Below are positions 34,048 through 42,282 of a DNA stretch of 64,000 bases, in pieces (the stretch's first letter is position 1; every line of letters begins with the position of its first letter). The stretch is taken from assembly GCF_000241325.1 (NCBI RefSeq), contig NZ_BAEI01000094.1, forward strand, positions 1 through 64,000, read 5' to 3'. The DNA comes from Gordonia polyisoprenivorans NBRC 16320 = JCM 10675. GTDB taxonomy: Bacteria > Actinomycetota > Actinomycetes > Mycobacteriales > Mycobacteriaceae. The notes beneath the pieces are model-generated. The model saw only the letters and a program-made list of their open reading frames with translations. It did not search any database and had not been told where the DNA came from. The position numbers and the translations under genes are program-made.

Positions 34048-35544
34048 TCACTGGGCGGGCGCGGGGGCCGGCAGGTGGACGGTCTTGGTCTCGAAGAACT
34101 CGTCGAGTCCCTCGGGTCCGCCCTCGCGCCCGACGCCGGACTGCTTGTAGCCACCGAACGGCAGGGTGAAGTCGATGACCGAGGTGTTGACGTTGACGGT
34201 ACCGGTCCGGATGCGCTTGGCGACCTCGAATCCGTGCTCGACGTCGGCGGTGAACACCGCGCCCGACAGGCCGTAGATCGAGTCGTTGGCGATCGCGACA
34301 GCATCATCCTCGTCGTCGTAGGTGATGATCGAGATCACCGGACCGAAGACCTCCTCCTGGGCGATGCGCATGTCGTTGCGCACGTTGTCGATGATCGTCG
34401 GCTCCACGAAATACCCATGATCGAAGCCGCGGCCGCCGCCGTGGACGACCTCGCCGCCCTCGGCTTTCGCGGTCTCGATGTAACTCTCCACGCGATCGCG
34501 CTGACGCTGCGATGTCAGCGGACCGAGGAAGTTCGTCTGCTCCCACGGATTACCCATCGGGATCATGCCCAGCGCCGCCTTGTACGCGGCCACCACCTCG
34601 TCGTGCCGGGCCCGGGAGACCAGGACTCGCGTCAGCGCGATACAAGCCTGACCCGATTGCATGCACCCACCCATCGGCACGTTGGCCATCACCGTCTGCA
34701 GATCAGCGTCGTCGAGGATGATCGCCGCGGACTTCCCACCGAGTTCGAGCGAGACCTTGGCCACCCGGTCACCGGCGAGACTCATGATCCGACGACCGAC
34801 GGCCGTGCTGCCGGTGAAGGTGATGTGATCGACCTCGGGATTGGTGACCAGTTGTTCGGACACCTCGCGGTCGGCGGCGAGAACGCTCACCACCCCTTCG
34901 GGAATCCGTCCCTCGGCGACCAGCTCGCCGATCACGTCGGCGAACACCGACGGCGACAGGCATGCCTCCGGCGAGGTCTTGAGCACCACCGAGCATCCCG
35001 CCGCGAGTGCGGGAATGACCTTGAAGGCGATGGTGCCGATCGGGCCGTTCCACGGAATGATCACGCCCACAACGCCGGTGGGCTCCTTGAGGATTCGGGA
35101 AACACCGCCATCGGCGCGGGTACGTTCCTCGACGAGCGCCACCTTGCGCGCTTCGGCGGCCACCGCGCGGAACAGGCCGATCGTCATCTGCTGAGTCATC
35201 GCACTGACCGGAAGGGTCACCCCGACCTCGACGATTCCGAGGGTGGTGAGTTCCTCGGTGCGCGCCTCGAGCCGGGTGGCGATCTCATCGATGACGTCGG
35301 CGCGCTCGGTGATCGGGGTGCTCGCCCACGTCCCGTCGTCGAAGGAGGCCCGCGCGGCATCCACGGCGCGTGCCATGTCGTCGGCAGTCGCGGCGCGTAC
35401 CCGGGCGGCAGTGCGTTCGGACCAGGAATCGACGACGTCGATCCATTCGTCACCGGATGAATCGACCCACCGTCCGCCGATGAAGACCTGCTCGCGGTCC
35501 TCGATGGTCGCGAGCTGATCGGCGGGGAGTTCTGTGGTTGTCAT
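34048..35544 (-). CDS. Aldehyde dehydrogenase
   Basis: NAD(P)+-dependent ALDH of 498 residues. It has IIPWNGPIGTIAFK (cofactor loop), ELGGKSAAI with the catalytic Glu nearby and QSGQACIALTRV with the nucleophilic Cys. The C-terminus FGGYKQSGVGREGG is canonical. The ATG at 35544 is supported by GAGGAG 9 nt upstream. It is divergent from the enoyl-CoA hydratase, and site b of the regulon palindrome lies between them. It likely oxidises an aldehyde intermediate of the cluster's pathway. Confidence 0.9.
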   Translation of the reverse strand: MTTTELPADQLATIEDREQVFIGGRWVDSSGDEWIDVVDSWSERTAARVRAATADDMARAVDAARASFDDGTWASTPITERADVIDEIATRLEARTEELTTLGIVEVGVTLPVSAMTQQMTIGLFRAVAAEARKVALVEERTRADGGVSRILKEPTGVVGVIIPWNGPIGTIAFKVIPALAAGCSVVLKTSPEACLSPSVFADVIGELVAEGRIPEGVVSVLAADREVSEQLVTNPEVDHITFTGSTAVGRRIMSLAGDRVAKVSLELGGKSAAIILDDADLQTVMANVPMGGCMQSGQACIALTRVLVSRARHDEVVAAYKAALGMIPMGNPWEQTNFLGPLTSQRQRDRVESYIETAKAEGGEVVHGGGRGFDHGYFVEPTIIDNVRNDMRIAQEEVFGPVISIITYDDEDDAVAIANDSIYGLSGAVFTADVEHGFEVAKRIRTGTVNVNTSVIDFTLPFGGYKQSGVGREGGPEGLDEFFETKTVHLPAPAPAQ

Positions 35545-35669
35545 GTGTGGCTGCTCCTCGAGAGAGATCGGTGCGAGGTGGCGCGGTGAACGGTGTCCGG
35601 CCACCGGCGACCGGCTGTCACGGCGAGGTGGATTCGGCCTGTGAAGCGGGTCACAGATGTAGAGTAGTA

Positions 35670-35686
35670 ACCGAAAGCCGTTAGGT
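35670..35686. promoter_or_regulatory. Regulon palindrome, site b: ACCGAAAGCCGTTAGGT
   Basis: Matches ACCTAA-N5-TTAGGT with one mismatch. It lies between the divergent aldehyde dehydrogenase (126 bp upstream of its start) and the enoyl-CoA hydratase (94 bp upstream of its start), so it could control both. Confidence 0.58.
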
Positions 35687-35779
35687 CAACAGATGACACT
35701 ATTCGTATTTTGTATCGCGCTTGATAGCAGCTCAGAGGCCCTACCGGCGCCAGCACGGCTTCGAGTCGAGGAGGACTGC

Positions 35780-36550
35780 GTGGCGATGGATGATCGGGAG
35801 CCGGATGATCAGGAGCCGGATGATCAGGAGTCCTGCACTGTCATCTTCCGTAGCGCCGACGGTGTCGGCGTCATCGAGGTGAACCGGCCACACGTCCGCA
35901 ATGCCCTGGATCGGACCGCGCAGCGCGAGTTCGACGCGGCGCTGCGGGCCGCCGAGGCCGACGAGTCGCTGCGCTGCCTGGTGTTGACCGGGGCGGGTGG
36001 GCGTGCGCTGTCGGCGGGGTGGGATCTCAAGGAGCTCGCCACGCTGCCCCCGGAGAGCGAGTCGGCACTGCTGCGCGAGCGCGAGGAGTGGTTGTGGCGA
36101 TGGTTTTCCACGCCGCTGCCGACCGTGGCCGCGATGCGTGGGGCTGCCCATGGCCTCGGCGCCTATCTCGCGGTGTGTTCGGATCTGCGGGTCGGTGGAC
36201 CGGGTACGCGATTTCGGATCACCGGTACGTCGTACGGATATGCCAGTCTCACATGGCTTCTGCCCGATATCATCGGGCACGCTCACGCCACCGACGTGCT
36301 GTTCACCGGTCGCGTTCTCGACGGGACCGAAGCGCACCGGTTGGGTCTGTTCTCCCGCTATGTCGCCGACGACGAGATCCTCGCCACCTCGGTGGCGCTC
36401 GCCGAGCAGGTCGCCGCACTTCCCGGCGCGGGTGTTCGCGACGCGAAACGCCTGATGCGCGAACACCGCACGTGCGCGCTGCGAGAGCGCTACGACGCGG
36501 AGAACCGTCTGCTCGCCGCCGACCCCCGCCCTGCTCGCGACCTGTTCTGA
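35780..36550 (+). CDS. Enoyl-CoA hydratase/isomerase family protein
   Basis: Crotonase-fold enzyme of about 256 residues that would hydrate or isomerise an enoyl-CoA. The oxyanion-hole parts are GRALSAGWDLKEL and GAAHGLGAYLAVCSDLRVG. The two catalytic Glu positions of true hydratases are not clearly kept (AAHGLGAY, TSYGY), so the chemistry may differ. The GTG at 35780 (GAGGAGGA 5 nt upstream) or the ATG at 35786 starts it. Three 15-bp repeats encode an acidic DD-EP stretch at the N-terminus. Confidence 0.8.
   Translation: MAMDDREPDDQEPDDQESCTVIFRSADGVGVIEVNRPHVRNALDRTAQREFDAALRAAEADESLRCLVLTGAGGRALSAGWDLKELATLPPESESALLREREEWLWRWFSTPLPTVAAMRGAAHGLGAYLAVCSDLRVGGPGTRFRITGTSYGYASLTWLLPDIIGHAHATDVLFTGRVLDGTEAHRLGLFSRYVADDEILATSVALAEQVAALPGAGVRDAKRLMREHRTCALRERYDAENRLLAADPRPARDLF
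35789..35833. repeat. Three 15-bp tandem repeats in the hydratase N-terminus
   Basis: GATGATCGGGAGCCG (35789), GATGATCAGGAGCCG (35804) and GATGATCAGGAGTCC (35819). Each encodes Asp-Asp-(Arg/Gln)-Glu-(Pro/Ser), giving an acidic N-terminal tail outside the crotonase fold. Confidence 0.85.
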
Positions 36551-36730
36551 GGTGTCCATCGCGTTCTCGGGTATCGCCTGCCGGCATACCGCTTCGGATG
36601 TGTCGAGGGTCGGCGTATCGACGGTGTTGGGTTTGGTCAGCCCACCGGAGGAATCTAGGCTTGAGAGGGTCTACTCGGAAAACCTACTCCGGGCAGATTA
36701 ACCACCCCCGGACGTTCGGAAAGGAATTCG

Positions 36731-37384
36731 ATGGCGCGCCCGTCCAATCCGCTGATCAGCCGTTCTGCCGCGGTCACGGCGTCGATCGAGATCATCGACT
36801 CGGAGGGACTCGACGCGTTCAGCCTTCCCCGCCTGGCCAAGCATCTCGGAGTGCGCGCCCCCTCGCTGTATCACCACTTCTCCGACAAGAACGAAATCCT
36901 CACCGAGGTCGCCCGCTACATCGCCGGTACGTCGGTGAAGCGGCCGCGTATGCGTCCCGGACCCGGCTGGCCGGAGTTCTTCGTCTCGCTGGCCCTGAAC
37001 TTCCGACAATCGATCCTGCGGCACCGCAACGCCGCCCCGGTGCTGTTGCAGCATCTGCCGCGCGATCTGTTCGTCTCCACCTACGAGGAGACCGCGCAAT
37101 TCCTCCTCGATTCGGGTGTCCCCGTCGAATTGCACGTGCGCATCCTCGACGGGATGGAAACCCTGGCGATCGGCGCGGTCCTGATGGAGGCGATGCGCCG
37201 GCCCAACACCAAGTCCACGATCTTTCCCAACGTGGACAAGAACTCTCAGCCGCTGCTTGCCGAGGCACTCGCCGCCAATGATCTGACGCAGAAGCAGTTG
37301 TTCGAGGCCATGGTGCGCAGCTTCCTGCACGGCATCATCCGCGACCATGATCTCGAGCGTCCGGACGAGGCCAAGTCGGCCTGA
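36731..37384 (+). CDS. TetR-family regulator, central in the catabolic cluster
   Basis: Repressor of 217 residues. HTH: FSLPRLAKHLGVRAPSLYHHFSDKNEIL (about 30-57). The C-terminal domain (LHVRILDGMETLAIGAVLMEAM) resembles the TetR_C group with acyl-CoA or hydrophobic ligands. GGAAAGGAATTCG precedes the ATG. It sits in the middle of the cluster and is the best candidate to bind the CTAA-N5-TTAG sites, though its own upstream region shows only weak direct repeats (CTACTCGG and CTACTCCGG, 36670-36692). Confidence 0.85.
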   Translation: MARPSNPLISRSAAVTASIEIIDSEGLDAFSLPRLAKHLGVRAPSLYHHFSDKNEILTEVARYIAGTSVKRPRMRPGPGWPEFFVSLALNFRQSILRHRNAAPVLLQHLPRDLFVSTYEETAQFLLDSGVPVELHVRILDGMETLAIGAVLMEAMRRPNTKSTIFPNVDKNSQPLLAEALAANDLTQKQLFEAMVRSFLHGIIRDHDLERPDEAKSA

Positions 37385-37441
37385 CGCCACGAGCCGTGGC
37401 CGTGCGCTCGGAGAGACGGGTGACCTCGGTGGTCGGCGTCG

Positions 37442-38500
37442 TCAGAGATCGAGGACGAGCCGCGATGAGCAACTGCGCGAGACACAGACCATCATGCAAT
37501 CGTTCTCGGCCTTCTCCTCGTCGCTGAGCACCGAGTCGCGGTGGTCCGGAACACCGTCGAGTACCGCGGTTTCGCATGTGCCGCAGGTGCCTTCGCGGCA
37601 GGAGAAGTCATGGTCGATGCCCTCCCGCAACAATGCATCGAGGACGGTTTCGCCTTCGCCGACCCGGATCTCCCGACCACTCTGCGCGAGCTCGACCTCG
37701 AAGGCCGCGCCGTCGGTCCCGTCGGCGGTCTGGGCCTTGGGCGCAAAGCGTTCGACGTGGAGTTCCACGTCCGGTCTTGTGTCGCAGAGCTTCTCGATCG
37801 CGGTGAGCAACGGTTCGGGACCACAGCAATAGACGGTTGTACCCACGCGTTGGTCATCGAGCGCGTCGGCGAGCGGCAGCAGTCCGTACTCGTCCTCGGG
37901 CCGCACTGTCACCCGGTCGCCGTACTTGTCGACGAGATCCTCGGCGAAGGCCATCCCCTTGCGCGTACGCCCACCGTAGAGCAGCGACCACTCCGCGCCG
38001 GCGTCGTCGACCTGCGCGATCATCGGGATCAGCGGCGTGATCCCGATGCCGCCGGCAACGAACAGATATGACGCCGCATTCACCAGTGGGAAATGGTTGC
38101 GCGGGCCCTTGATCTCGACGGTGTCGCCCACCGCGAGCACGTCATGGACACGCTCGGAACCTCCGCGGCCCGATGGTTCACGCAGCACGGCGATGCGCAG
38201 GTGGTCACCATCGGCGACCGATCCGCACAGTGAGTACTGACGGATCAGGTCGGCGCCGAGGATCAGGTCGATGTGCGAGCCGGGATCCCATTCGGGGACC
38301 CTCGTCGCGCCGTCTGCTCCATTGCTGTCTGCCGAGTGGCCGTCTGCCGTATCACCCGGAGCGCGTGTGGGGTTGGCCGCCGCCAGGGTCAACGCGACCA
38401 CATCGGTGGCCACGACGTCCTTGGCGGCCACCACCATCGCGTGGTGCTCGTGAGAATTGGTGTGCTGCAACGAGAATTCCATTTCCTGTCGAGCGGTCAC
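37442..38500 (-). CDS. PDR/VanB-type reductase (FNR fold plus C-terminal [2Fe-2S])
   Basis: Electron-transfer reductase of up to 352 residues. An FMN/FAD-binding barrel (about 20-140, with RQYSLCG and GGSERVHD) is followed by an NAD(P)H domain (FVAGGIGITPLIPM, near 165-180) and a plant-type [2Fe-2S] domain with FSCREGTCGTCE and a distant Cys near the end. This order is the phthalate dioxygenase reductase type. It should feed the Rieske oxygenases nearby. It is last in the five-gene minus operon 41990-37442. The start is unclear: GTG 38500, ATG 38482 or ATG 38437. Confidence 0.88.
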   Translation of the reverse strand: MTARQEMEFSLQHTNSHEHHAMVVAAKDVVATDVVALTLAAANPTRAPGDTADGHSADSNGADGATRVPEWDPGSHIDLILGADLIRQYSLCGSVADGDHLRIAVLREPSGRGGSERVHDVLAVGDTVEIKGPRNHFPLVNAASYLFVAGGIGITPLIPMIAQVDDAGAEWSLLYGGRTRKGMAFAEDLVDKYGDRVTVRPEDEYGLLPLADALDDQRVGTTVYCCGPEPLLTAIEKLCDTRPDVELHVERFAPKAQTADGTDGAAFEVELAQSGREIRVGEGETVLDALLREGIDHDFSCREGTCGTCETAVLDGVPDHRDSVLSDEEKAENDCMMVCVSRSCSSRLVLDL

Positions 38501-38522
38501 CCGGGCAGTGAGGCGAGAGCCG

Positions 38523-39992
38523 CTATGTCGAGAAGTACACGGACTTGGTGGACCGATACGGCGCGAGACCTTCCGGGCCGAGTTCTCGACCCAGTCCCGA
38601 CGCCTTGACTCCCCCGAACGGCGCCGCGAGGTCGAGGGCGTAGTGATTGACCCCGACGGTGCCGGTCTGAATCCGCGCGGCCAACGCCAGCCCGTGGTCC
38701 TCGTCAGCGGTCCAGACGGTGCCCCCGAGTCCGTACTCGGAGTCGTTGGCGATGGCCACCGCGTCGTCGTCGCCGTCGTACGGGGTGATCGTCAGCACGG
38801 GACCGAAGATCTCCTCCTGTGCGATCGTCGCCGAGTTGTCGACGCCCTCGAACACCGTGGGCTCGACGAACCAACCGAGCGGCTGGTCGGCGGGAGCCCC
38901 GCCGCCGGTGGTGATCCGATATCCGGCAGCGCGTCCGGCGTCGATGTAGCCGAGCACCCGATCCCGTTGCCGCGCACTGACCAATGGACCGATGGCGGTG
39001 GCCTTGTCGAGCGGGTCGCCGACCGGCAGGGCGCGCACCGTGTCGGTCACGACGTCGACGACCTCGGCGTATCGCGAACGCGGTGCGAGGATTCGGGTGC
39101 TCGCGTGGCAGGTCTGACCGTTGTTCACCAGCGACACCTCCAGCAGATGCGCGGCGAACTGTGCGAGGTCGGCGTCGTCGGCGACGATGGCCGCCGATTT
39201 GCCACCGAGTTCGAGCGTCACGGGTCGCAGCAGCGCACCGCAGGTGCGACCGATCTCCCGACCGGCCGCCGTCGACCCGGTGAAGGCCACCTTGTCCACG
39301 CCGGGGTGCGCAACCAGGTATGCGGCGGTGTCACGTTCTGCGGGAACGATGTTGAGGACTCCGGCGGGCAATCCGGCATCGTGTGCGGCATCGGCGAACA
39401 CGTAGGCGTCCAGCGCCGTCTCCGGCGCGGGTTTGAGGATGACGGTGCACCCGGCCGCGAGCGCCGGGGCGATCTTCATCGCCGCGAGGGGTTGCGGGTA
39501 GTTCCACGGGGTGATCGCCGCGACCACCCCGACGGGCTCGTGTCGAACCACGGTTCGCCCGCCGAACGAGCTCGGGCGCACGTCGGCGGCCTCGTCGGCA
39601 CGGATCAGGTTCGCGTAGTAGCGCACCATGGCCGCGGGCCCGAACCCGTTGACCGACTTCGAGAGTGCGATCGGCATGCCGTTCTCGCGGCTGACCAGAC
39701 GGGCGGTGTCACGGGCACGGGATTGCAACGCCGAGGCGAATCGCTCCAGTAGTTCGGCGCGCTCACCGCCGGGCATGGCCGACCAGGGGCCCGCCGAGGC
39801 CGCGCGCGCCGCGGCCACCGCGGCGTCGATGTCGGCAGGAGAACCCAACACCGCAGAGCCCACGGACTTCTCGGTCGCCGCCTCGATGACGTCGGTGACC
39901 GTCGAGGCCGACGACGGCTCGACCCATCGCCCACCGATGAACAGTTGCCTGCGGTCGAGCACGGGCTCCGACTCCCGATCGGTGATGCTCAC
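38523..39992 (-). CDS. Aldehyde dehydrogenase
   Basis: ALDH of 489 residues. It has AITPWNYPQPLAAMK, VTLELGGKSAAIV (catalytic Glu) and NNGQTCHASTRIL (nucleophilic Cys). The C-terminal FGGVKASGLGREL is canonical. The GTG start overlaps the thiolase-like gene's stop (GTGA), so it is in the same operon. Placed directly after a presumed retro-aldolase pair, it may oxidise the aldehyde or ketone fragment released. The substrate is inferred from position only. Confidence 0.9.
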   Translation of the reverse strand: MSITDRESEPVLDRRQLFIGGRWVEPSSASTVTDVIEAATEKSVGSAVLGSPADIDAAVAAARAASAGPWSAMPGGERAELLERFASALQSRARDTARLVSRENGMPIALSKSVNGFGPAAMVRYYANLIRADEAADVRPSSFGGRTVVRHEPVGVVAAITPWNYPQPLAAMKIAPALAAGCTVILKPAPETALDAYVFADAAHDAGLPAGVLNIVPAERDTAAYLVAHPGVDKVAFTGSTAAGREIGRTCGALLRPVTLELGGKSAAIVADDADLAQFAAHLLEVSLVNNGQTCHASTRILAPRSRYAEVVDVVTDTVRALPVGDPLDKATAIGPLVSARQRDRVLGYIDAGRAAGYRITTGGGAPADQPLGWFVEPTVFEGVDNSATIAQEEIFGPVLTITPYDGDDDAVAIANDSEYGLGGTVWTADEDHGLALAARIQTGTVGVNHYALDLAAPFGGVKASGLGRELGPEGLAPYRSTKSVYFST

Positions 39993-41173
39993 AGCACGTC
40001 CTCGTGGGCGAACAGGACCGAACTGACCAGCGGGGCCATCGGTCCACCGATGAACAACGACGTCCGCGCTCCATCGACCTGATTGGTCGAGGTACCGCGA
40101 ATTTGACGGACCGCCTCCACGGCCAGGTTCAGACCGTTGACGAAGGCATCGGCCAGGTTGCCGCCACTGGTGTTGACGGGCAACTTGCCCTGTGGCGCCG
40201 TCAGGTTCTCCACGGTCATCACGCTGCCGGCCGCCTCGCCGGGCGGGCAGAGCCGATGGTCGATCAGCGCGGCGACGGCCGGACCACTGAAGTTCTCGTA
40301 CACCTGCACCACGTCGACGTCATCGGGACCGAGACCAGCTGCGGTCCACAGGCGTTCGGCGACACCGGGTTTCCCGTTGTTGGCGGGACCGAACCCGGCG
40401 GTGGAGTACTGGGCGTCGTTGTCGATGCGCTCGCAGTATCCACCGGGGGCGCCCTGCGCACCGGCGAGCAGATAGGCGGGGTCCGAGCGGAGCTCTCGTG
40501 CCCGCTCGTCGGCGACGAGGACCAGCGCGACCGCGCCATCGCTTTCGCGGGAGCAGTCGTAGAGATGAAACGGCTCCGCGATCAACCGTGACCCGTCGTA
40601 GGTGTCGGCGTCGAGCGGCCGGCCGTACCCCTGCGCGGTCGGATTCTGTTGTGCGTGCTGATAGGCCGCGAGCACCAGGGATCTCATGGCTTCTCGCGGC
40701 ACGCCGTCGTGTTCGAGCATGCGCTGGGTCCGCATGGCGCAGATCTGGGCGGGCGAACCGACCCCGTGGGCCAAGAAGTGGGAACCGTAGTGGTATTTCG
40801 CGTATCCGAGCCGACCGGTGTCGGCTTGCGACATCGCCCGGTAGACCACCACGCACTGGGCCTGACCGGTGGCGATGGCGGTCACAGCATTGATGAGTGC
40901 GGCCGCGACACTACCGCCGCCACCTCCCCACATCATGTTGGACCAGCGCAACTCGTCGATCATGAGCGCCGCACCGAGGATCGGTCCGTCGTTCGACCCC
41001 CCGGCGTAGGAGACGAAGCCGTCGATCTCGCGCGGGGAGACCCCCGCATCCGAGCACGCATCGAGAATCGCGCGAATGGTCATCTGCTGCTCGGTGTACG
41101 GCGATTCTCCGCGCTTGTAATGCATTTCGGCGACACCGACCACCGCGGCGGCGCCTCGCATCGACACACTCAT
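39989..41173 (-). CDS. Thiolase-fold protein without catalytic Cys, Ltp2-like (probable aldolase)
   Basis: Protein of 394 residues with the thiolase/SCP-x fold (start MRGAAAVVGVAEM, then YENFSGPAVAALIDHRLCPPGEA). The acylating Cys of thiolases is missing: the site reads MMWGGGGGSVAAALINA. The C-terminal Cys-containing GG motif is also replaced (SLFIGGPMAP). This is the pattern of Ltp2, the steroid side-chain aldolase, which needs a DUF35 partner. The next gene upstream encodes exactly such a protein with a 4-nt overlap. I infer retro-aldol cleavage of a beta-hydroxyacyl-CoA. A condensing or acyl-transfer role is less likely. Confidence 0.8.
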   Translation of the reverse strand: MSVSMRGAAAVVGVAEMHYKRGESPYTEQQMTIRAILDACSDAGVSPREIDGFVSYAGGSNDGPILGAALMIDELRWSNMMWGGGGGSVAAALINAVTAIATGQAQCVVVYRAMSQADTGRLGYAKYHYGSHFLAHGVGSPAQICAMRTQRMLEHDGVPREAMRSLVLAAYQHAQQNPTAQGYGRPLDADTYDGSRLIAEPFHLYDCSRESDGAVALVLVADERARELRSDPAYLLAGAQGAPGGYCERIDNDAQYSTAGFGPANNGKPGVAERLWTAAGLGPDDVDVVQVYENFSGPAVAALIDHRLCPPGEAAGSVMTVENLTAPQGKLPVNTSGGNLADAFVNGLNLAVEAVRQIRGTSTNQVDGARTSLFIGGPMAPLVSSVLFAHEDVL

Positions 41174-41613
41174 CGTCGGTCACCTCCCTCGGTCTCGTCA
41201 CGTCGCCAGCGCAGTAGCGGCCACGGTTGGGTCTCGTCGCGCTCGAAGAAGCCGTGTACCGGCTCACCGATCCGGGGTGCCCGGTCGAGGTCGTCGACGA
41301 GCAATCCGAGCACTCGTCGGCCGCCGGCATGGGGAAGTTCGACGAGCACACTGATGTAGGGCAACCGATCGCGCAGTTCGTCGATGTAGGGGTACCAGCT
41401 ACGGCTCCAGCTGTAGACGGTGCCGCTCGGCTCGACGGATTCGAATTGCAGATCGAATCCGTAACACGCACTGCACACCGACTGGGGTCCCCAGATCCAC
41501 GTGCGACAGTCGTGACAGCGTTGCAGACGGAGCTCACCGGCGAGCAGACCGTCCCAGTACTGCTGGTCGTGGCCGTCGGCGGCCGGCCCCCACGGGGGCG
41601 CTGCCGTCGTCAT
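41170..41613 (-). CDS. DUF35 OB-fold/zinc-ribbon protein, partner of the thiolase-like enzyme
   Basis: Protein of 147 residues. An N-terminal helix (QQYWDGLLAGELRLQRC) leads to a rubredoxin-like zinc ribbon with CHDC and CSAC, then an OB-fold (SGTVYSWSRSWYP). In ChsH2-Ltp2 type complexes the DUF35 part activates the thiolase-like aldolase and binds acyl-CoA. It overlaps both neighbours by 4 nt, which fits tight stoichiometry. No MaoC-like hydratase domain is fused to it. Confidence 0.88.
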   Translation of the reverse strand: MTTAAPPWGPAADGHDQQYWDGLLAGELRLQRCHDCRTWIWGPQSVCSACYGFDLQFESVEPSGTVYSWSRSWYPYIDELRDRLPYISVLVELPHAGGRRVLGLLVDDLDRAPRIGEPVHGFFERDETQPWPLLRWRRDETEGGDRR

Positions 41614-41990
41614 CGCAAACCCCCCTCGACGCTGCCGCTCGTCGGCGACTCGGCATCGGCCGCAGTGAAGTCGGCCGCAGTGAAGTTGTCCGCACTGAAG
41701 TTGGCCAGGGCCACCGCCTGCCAGGAATCGTCACGGCGCTCCCAGACCGATCGCAATCCGATGATGCCGTCGACACCACGGTAAACGGCCTCGCCCACCA
41801 TCCGATCACCTTCGGACCGGACGTCGACGATCTCGAAGCTCTCGACCTCTCGACGCGGAACCGTGACACCCTCGAAGATCGTGTCCAGGGTCGCCGGCGC
41901 GATGTCGGCCACCGCGGCCGCCATGTCGCCGGCCACCACGTGGCCGACGTGGCGCTCGTACAGTTGCCGGAAGTCGTCGATCTCGGTCAC
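41610..41990 (-). CDS. NTF2/SnoaL-like small protein
   Basis: Cone-shaped NTF2-like fold protein of about 126 residues: FRQLYERHVGHVVAGDMAAA, a central strand region with VESFEIVDVRSEGDRMVGEAVYRG, and WERRDDSWQAVALANFSA. Such proteins can isomerise, hydrate or simply bind hydrophobic intermediates. I chose the GTG at 41990 because GAGGAG lies 7 nt upstream; an ATG at 42029 is in frame but would put the operator 11 bp from the start. It leads the operon with DUF35, aldolase, ALDH and reductase. The C-terminus has a 5-residue repeat. Function unknown. Confidence 0.7.
   Translation of the reverse strand: MTEIDDFRQLYERHVGHVVAGDMAAAVADIAPATLDTIFEGVTVPRREVESFEIVDVRSEGDRMVGEAVYRGVDGIIGLRSVWERRDDSWQAVALANFSADNFTAADFTAADAESPTSGSVEGGLR
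41662..41706. repeat. Three 15-bp tandem repeats near the end of the NTF2-like gene
   Basis: GCAGTGAAGTCGGCC (41662), GCAGTGAAGTTGTCC (41677), GCACTGAAGTTGGCC (41692). On the minus strand they encode a five-residue repeat (A-N/D-F-S/T-A pattern) in the C-terminal tail, just outside the fold. Confidence 0.8.
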
Positions 41991-42039
41991 CGCATCACTC
42001 CTCACCGCCGACGTGGACGCCGGCACCATCTTCTGCCAT

Positions 42040-42062
42040 TAAACCTTACGGAGTTAGTTTTA
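42040..42062. promoter_or_regulatory. Regulon palindrome, site c (23 bp)
   Basis: Outer arms TAAA and TTTA flank CTTACGGAGTTAG (42045-42057). Eight of eleven base pairs are symmetric. It lies 50 bp upstream of the NTF2-like gene, at the head of the five-gene minus operon. Confidence 0.62.
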
Positions 42063-42224
42063 CTGCGTCAACCGCGCCCGGCCGCGACCTCCTGGCTCCA
42101 TGTGTGTGCTGAACCACATCTCCGACGAGAAGGGCCACGGGAATCGCAGGGCGCCCATGAACATCATTTCGGCTGTACATGAACATTTTTCGCGCCTGGC
42201 GCACCTCGGCGATCCACGATCAAA

Positions 42225-42237
42225 CTAACGTCATTAG
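42225..42237. promoter_or_regulatory. Regulon palindrome, site d: CTAACGTCATTAG
   Basis: Perfect CTAA-N5-TTAG, 46 bp upstream of the Rieske oxygenase gene that starts the plus-strand operon. With site c it gives each of the two divergent operons its own copy. Confidence 0.65.
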
Positions 42238-42282
42238 ACGAGACAGTAGACATCATTTGTTGCATGTGGCATTGTGGCCGCC

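Noticed and set aside
36661..36720. Possible eighth regulon site in front of the central TetR gene
   Set aside because: Only ACCTAC half-sites and a GATTAACC segment are visible; no CTAA-N5-TTAG arrangement, so not counted.
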